Source of the DNA: Trogon surrucura
Lineage: Eukaryota > Chordata > Aves > Trogoniformes > Trogonidae
DNA length: 64,000 nucleotides
Assembly (NCBI GenBank): GCA_020746105.1
Contig: CM036627.1
Coordinates: 248,001 to 312,000, forward strand
Direction: 5' to 3'
Part shown: positions 1 to 64,000 of the stretch, in pieces
Numbering within the stretch: the stretch's first letter is position 1
How the letters are laid out: every line of letters begins with the position of its first letter
Notes under the pieces: model-generated
What the model was told of the DNA's origin: nothing
The model's input: only the letters and a program-made list of their open reading frames with translations
Database searches by the model: none
Translations under genes and position numbers: made by a program

Positions 1-21170
<21,170 letters not shown>

Positions 21171-21964
21171 GGGGGAGGCGCCGCCGCCACCGCCGCGGAG
21201 AAACGCGGGGCCGCAGGTCGCGCAGGTGGCCCCGGCCCCCGCCCCCGTGGCGTGGGGAAGCGGCGAAGCGGCCCGGATCCCGCTCCCGGGCCTGGCCCCG
21301 TTCTCCGCCCCGGGCACCGCCGAGGCCTCTGCGCGGCTCCGTGAGCGGCAGCAGCCGGTCAGAGCGTCCGGGCGGGCAGCTTGCGCGGCGGCTGCTGCTG
21401 CGGCGGGTGCGAGAGCCCAGCGGCCGGGGAGGAGCGCGGGCAGGACCGGCGAGGCCGGCACCGCGGGCACCCGGGGGTGGGTCGGGAACAGGGGCCGCCC
21501 CGGCTGCCAGAGGGAGCGCCAGGGGAGAAACGCCTCAACCAGAGATCACCTGCCCGCGGCACGCCCGGAAGGAGCTTCTCAGCCAAGACAAAATTAACTG
21601 GGACTGCATTTGGGGAGCCGGGGCACCGACAGGGATTGCTTTTAAATATCTGCCCCTCACGGGGACGAAGCCTCGAGCGATGCCCGGGCCGCTCTGGCGA
21701 GGGGGACGCAGCCCGCGGGGCCGCCAGCCCGCGCCGAGGACGAATCTTAATGCTCATTCCAGCGACAGTTGACACGTAGGGACAAAATACCCTCACAGGA
21801 GGGGGTTATGTCAAACAAAATATTCTCAGATACGGCCAGTATAGCGCAGGCTCTCGGTGTCCGGGGGTGCGTTGACACAAAGCTCTGGCTCAGGCTGCTC
21901 CCCCAGCAGCCACCGCCGCCCCCTCTGCTGAGGGTGGGGACCCGAGCACAGCCCAGGAACAACC

Positions 21965-22028
21965 GACCAATCAACCAACAGACACATCAAGAAAAATCCA
22001 AACCAAATCTTACAGTTGTATTTTTATT
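21965..22028 (-). terminator. MYO5A distal poly(A) site
   Basis: On the minus strand AATAAA (22023-22028) is followed about 20-60 nt later by a marked G/U-rich stretch (TTTGGTTTGGA, then TGTGTCTGTTGGTTGATTGG), the layout of a strong cleavage and polyadenylation site. Cleavage near 22005 is inferred. Alternative AATAAA hexamers are at 22188-22193 and 24845-24850; the latter would give a 0.7 kb 3'UTR. Confidence 0.7.
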
Positions 22029-25000
22029 TGGACATTCTCCAGTGATAGCTATTAGGCTACAGTTCTTATGATGCACACGTTTACTAAGTACAACATCGGA
22101 CACTACAACAGATCAGAGCTCGGGGCATTCTGACAACGTTTTGGTTCTCATCTATGTACTCGAGTGAAAACCTAACGTTTAAAGGCTTTTATTTATCACA
22201 TGAAGTATCAGCATCTCAAAAGAACAAGTGTTTGCTCATAGTTTTTGTATGGTATTTGAGACATGTTCAGTTTAAACCACAAATTACAGAGACCTTCAAA
22301 TTGCAAATGCTGGTGTTTCCATCACTGGATATCAATCCACTTTCCAACATTGAAGTCGATCCTATTTTTTTCCTGTGATAGATTAATCACATTTAGTGGA
22401 CTTAAGCACTTTCACGTTACATAGAATCATAGGGTTGGAAAAGACCTCAGAGATCACCAAGTCCAACCCTTGGTCCAACTCCAGTCCGTTTACCAGATCA
22501 TGGCACTAAGTGCCACGTCCAACCTCAGTTTAAAAACCTCCAGGGACGGTGAATGCACCACCTCCCTGGGCAGGCCATTCCAATGCCTGACCACTCTCTC
22601 TGTAAAGAATTTCTTTCTAATATCCAGCCTAAATTTCCCCTGGCAGAGCTGAAGCCCGTGCCCCCTTGTCCTGTTGCTCACTGCCTGGGAGAAGAGACCA
22701 GTCCCCACCTGGCCATAACTTCCCTTCAGGTAGTTACAGAGAGTGATGAGGTCACCTCTAAGCCTCCTCTTCTCCAGACTAAACAACCCCAGCTCCCTCA
22801 GCCCAGATTGAAGTCTGAGAAGCAATTTTTCAAACTTTGGGTAGAAGACTCTGTCCTAAACATCAGAATAAAATAATCACTGGAATAAAACCACACTAAC
22901 CTAAATGAGGTAATTATTGTGCAAAATCTCTATAATAACAGTGTATAATTCTAAGGGGTCATTGACAAGTATTTTTCCAGCATCCGATAAAATCTATCAT
23001 AGCAATGGATAATAAATTAAAATATAAAAGATATGTCCACATTAAAAGAGCAGAACAATGATTCAAAGGAAAAAAAAATTGTTAAAATAATTCTGCATTA
23101 TATTCCATGGTTAAAGAGATATTACTCCTAAGACGAAAGATATACACTAACACTAAAATTTTACTTCTGAAAAGTGCATGTAAAATACTGCTGTGTAAAA
23201 TGTTAGATGAATTACCAGCTACACATCTATTCCAACTTAAAAATATTTTCCTTTAAAACATGTCAAGCAGCATATACTTTTAATGTGATATAAAAGTAAT
23301 ACCAGTCAAACCACTGAGTTCCAGGATAATACCTATAAATTACTAAACACTACTCCTTTTAAGGAAACAAGATACAATAAGGCTTTTTACAGGTAAACAA
23401 ACTTAAAAAATAAACAAAAATACATTTAAGCATACATTTTAATACACTAATGCTTAAGTAGCGGATACATTTCCTGATCTACAGTATGAACATACTGTAA
23501 TGCCAATTGTTTGTTTTTCAATAGGAGAAAAAAAAAATTGTAGGTCAGCATGTCCTCACATATTTTCTTTCCTAACCTCGTTACTGGGTGTGAAGGCTTT
23601 CCTGTTACATTCTCACAAGTACAGTACCCTTAACGGTCTGAAAACTACATTATACCCTATTTGGAGCCACTTAACTGTAGCCGTAGTTTCAGAAATCAAG
23701 TAACGCTTCAGAAAAGAGTGTTTGGTATCCCGTGCACAGGAACACAATCATTTAGCAAAGAGCATTCAAAAAATGTATGCAACGCAGTATTAGGCTCCTG
23801 GAAGTCCTGCACGAGCCATCAAACCTAACACGGGGCATACACTTTTGAGAATGAGACAACATGAGCATCTTACAATGATACCACCAACATTTAAGTTGCT
23901 TTTACTACTGATTTTAGCAACCATACAGACAGCGTGCCTTCCTCTCAAGTAAAACATAACGGAAATGTTTCCATCTGCTTAACAGCAAATTTTCTCCTGT
24001 GACTTTGCAGGCAAACTGATTAGTACCAAATAATCTTATAGTGTACCTCTATATTACTTCTCAATATTTTAAAAGCAATTAATGTTAATGCTAAATTGTT
24101 AATTATTATAATACATAACAACATTGCACAACACACTTGAGCAATGTGTGGGGCCTTTTTTTACAGGTATATTCGAGCCATACACAACTGCCTGTTTCGA
24201 AGCACAGAACTGGAGCCTCAAGCAAGGCTTCTGCACTTCCATTGCACGTTGTGAAGCGTGACTTCTATGCAGAAGATCCAAGATGCGCGAGACAGAAAAA
24301 TCTTTGCAGGAAGATACGCAACATCCAGGATAACTCAGTTTCTCATTACGCACTCTGGATCTCCAACCATTAAATCAGCATGAATCATAGTCAGGTGACA
24401 ACATCATAGTCAAAACCTACTTAGCATTCTTTTTAGTCAACCTTCCAAATAATGAGAGCCTTGGGCTACTGCAGAAGCTTTCTGTTAAAGCCTTCCCTCT
24501 CAAACTCCAGCACGAAAGATTACTTTTTTTAAGTGGCAACAAAACAAAAGAGATTATACCCAAAATACACACTGTCATCTCCGGGGTCTACAAAGAACAT
24601 CAGACGAACTACAAAATCTAAAGAAATACTAAAATCATTATTGACTTCTGACATTTTGCCTCAAGATTCTGTATTTTTACCTAAGTACTTTTAAAAATAA
24701 CTAAACATGTAATTTCCAGTGTGCTACTTGTGCTTAGTTACCGTTTTCCTCTACAGGTGTTATTTGATACCATTTGCAAAAATCCAGTTAAAATAACAGA
24801 CTGCATCGAACTGTAAATAAGGTTGACAACAAAAAATGAAGTATTTTATTTTTAGTGCTTCATATGATACTGTCATACATTTAAAGGAACACAATATGCA
24901 GCAGCAATTTAGTATGCTTGGTAAACCACAGTATTACCAAATGAACACCTAAGTTATAGCGTATAGTGAGCTTTAAGACTTATCACTAGGATTTATGTCT

Positions 25001-25538
25001 AACTGACATAAATAAGGAAGTGGTTTAAGAAATCACTTTATATATTGCCAGTTTGTGTTTCTCCATTCCAGTTTTTACAAAGTAAATGTAACAGGCTCCC
25101 AAGTGACTGTGTGTTCTCCTACAAAACGCCTCACTTTCAAGTCTTCCTTGCTCAGCACTGTGACCGTCCCTGTTGGTCCCTGCCTATGAGAAGGTTACAC
25201 ATGGAGTTTAATTTACACTATTTAAATATGTTACTAAAGATCTAAAAACGTCTCTAAACAGCTGAAGATACAATTTTTTGTCCGTGCCCTATTTCCATAT
25301 TCTGGAAACGTACAAATTAGTGATGTTCTCATAAATGCAATGACTGAACACAAACGCACACCCTTCTACCAGCCTTCAACCTGGGGTGCTGTTACGTAGT
25401 TTTCCAGCTACTCTTACTACAGAGCTGGACATACACAGACTGTTCAGAAAACGTGTTTTCAGTGGCTCACTATGTTTTAACGGATAAAGGTATCGGGCAA
25501 CTGATTCTCCATCTAACACTGACGGTACATCCTTGAGA
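22005..25538 (-). other. MYO5A: MYO5A 3'UTR (probable)
   Basis: About 3.5 kb of AT-rich, non-coding sequence between the MYO5A stop codon and a good poly(A) site, with no competing gene. A long 3'UTR is known for mammalian MYO5A. A CR1 copy (22420-22803) sits in it in the sense orientation. The extent is inferred and needs transcript evidence. Confidence 0.65.
22420..22803 (-). mobile_element. CR1 LINE 3' fragment in the MYO5A 3'UTR
   Basis: Reverse complement reads [53 protein letters not shown] and so on, with the stop near 22490 and the 3' end at catagaatcatagggttgg. Same subfamily as, and almost identical to, the copy at 6542-6833, but in opposite orientation. Confidence 0.9.
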
Positions 25539-63928
<38,390 letters not shown>

Positions 63929-64000
63929 CTGGTATGACAGCAGAGAAAAATACAGAGGGTAAGAATCCAGCAGGTGACTGCATCTCTTTGTGCTTAAGGT

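Noticed and set aside
21964-21972. Inverted CCAAT box for MYO5C at gaccaatcaacc
   Set aside because: About 800 bp from the ATG and outside the CpG island; better explained as part of the G/U-rich downstream element of the MYO5A poly(A) site.

Overview
This window is vertebrate genomic DNA, almost certainly from a bird. It carries six or more CR1 LINE copies, several with the avian ATTCTATG 3' octamer tail, plus three LTRs of avian endogenous-retrovirus type. Both protein-coding genes are multi-exon with GT-AG introns. The species cannot be named from sequence alone.

Two class V myosin heavy-chain genes lie head to tail, both on the minus strand, so transcription runs from high to low coordinates. 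The 5' part of MYO5C occupies 1-21170. Its CpG-island promoter lies at about 20930-21740, the ATG is at 21168-21170, and 25 consecutive coding exons encode residues 1-1069: the whole motor, six IQ motifs and the first part of the coiled coil. The rest lies beyond base 1. The 3' part of MYO5A occupies about 22005-63928. Its 28 coding exons encode the last 1296 residues, from loop 2 of the motor through six IQ motifs, the coiled coil and the cargo-binding globular tail, to a stop at 25539-25541. A 3'UTR of about 3.5 kb follows. The MYO5A motor N-terminus lies beyond base 64000. In both genes the exon lengths sum to an exact reading frame with no internal stop.

Layout from low to high coordinate: MYO5C coiled coil and IQ exons (1-5.7 kb), with a nested CR1 pair; MYO5C motor exons (6.4-18.1 kb); a 3 kb first intron and the CpG-island promoter (18.1-21.7 kb); the MYO5A poly(A) site and 3'UTR with a CR1 copy (22.0-25.5 kb); MYO5A globular-tail exons, interrupted by a 1.18 kb solo LTR and an inverted CR1 pair (25.5-35.1 kb); coiled-coil exons, including the alternatively used cassettes F, D and the 9-nt microexon B, with two more LTRs (35-54 kb); IQ exons (54-60 kb); and the end of the motor (61.5-63.9 kb).

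Both proteins are actin-based, calmodulin-binding transport motors. MYO5A cassettes B, D and F sit in the tail segment that, in mammals, controls binding to dynein light chain, Rab10 and melanophilin respectively. No previously undescribed gene system was found. The most unusual signals are splicing features (a 9-nt exon, a GC-AG intron, tandem acceptors), the very short gap between the two myosin genes, and the transposon insertions.
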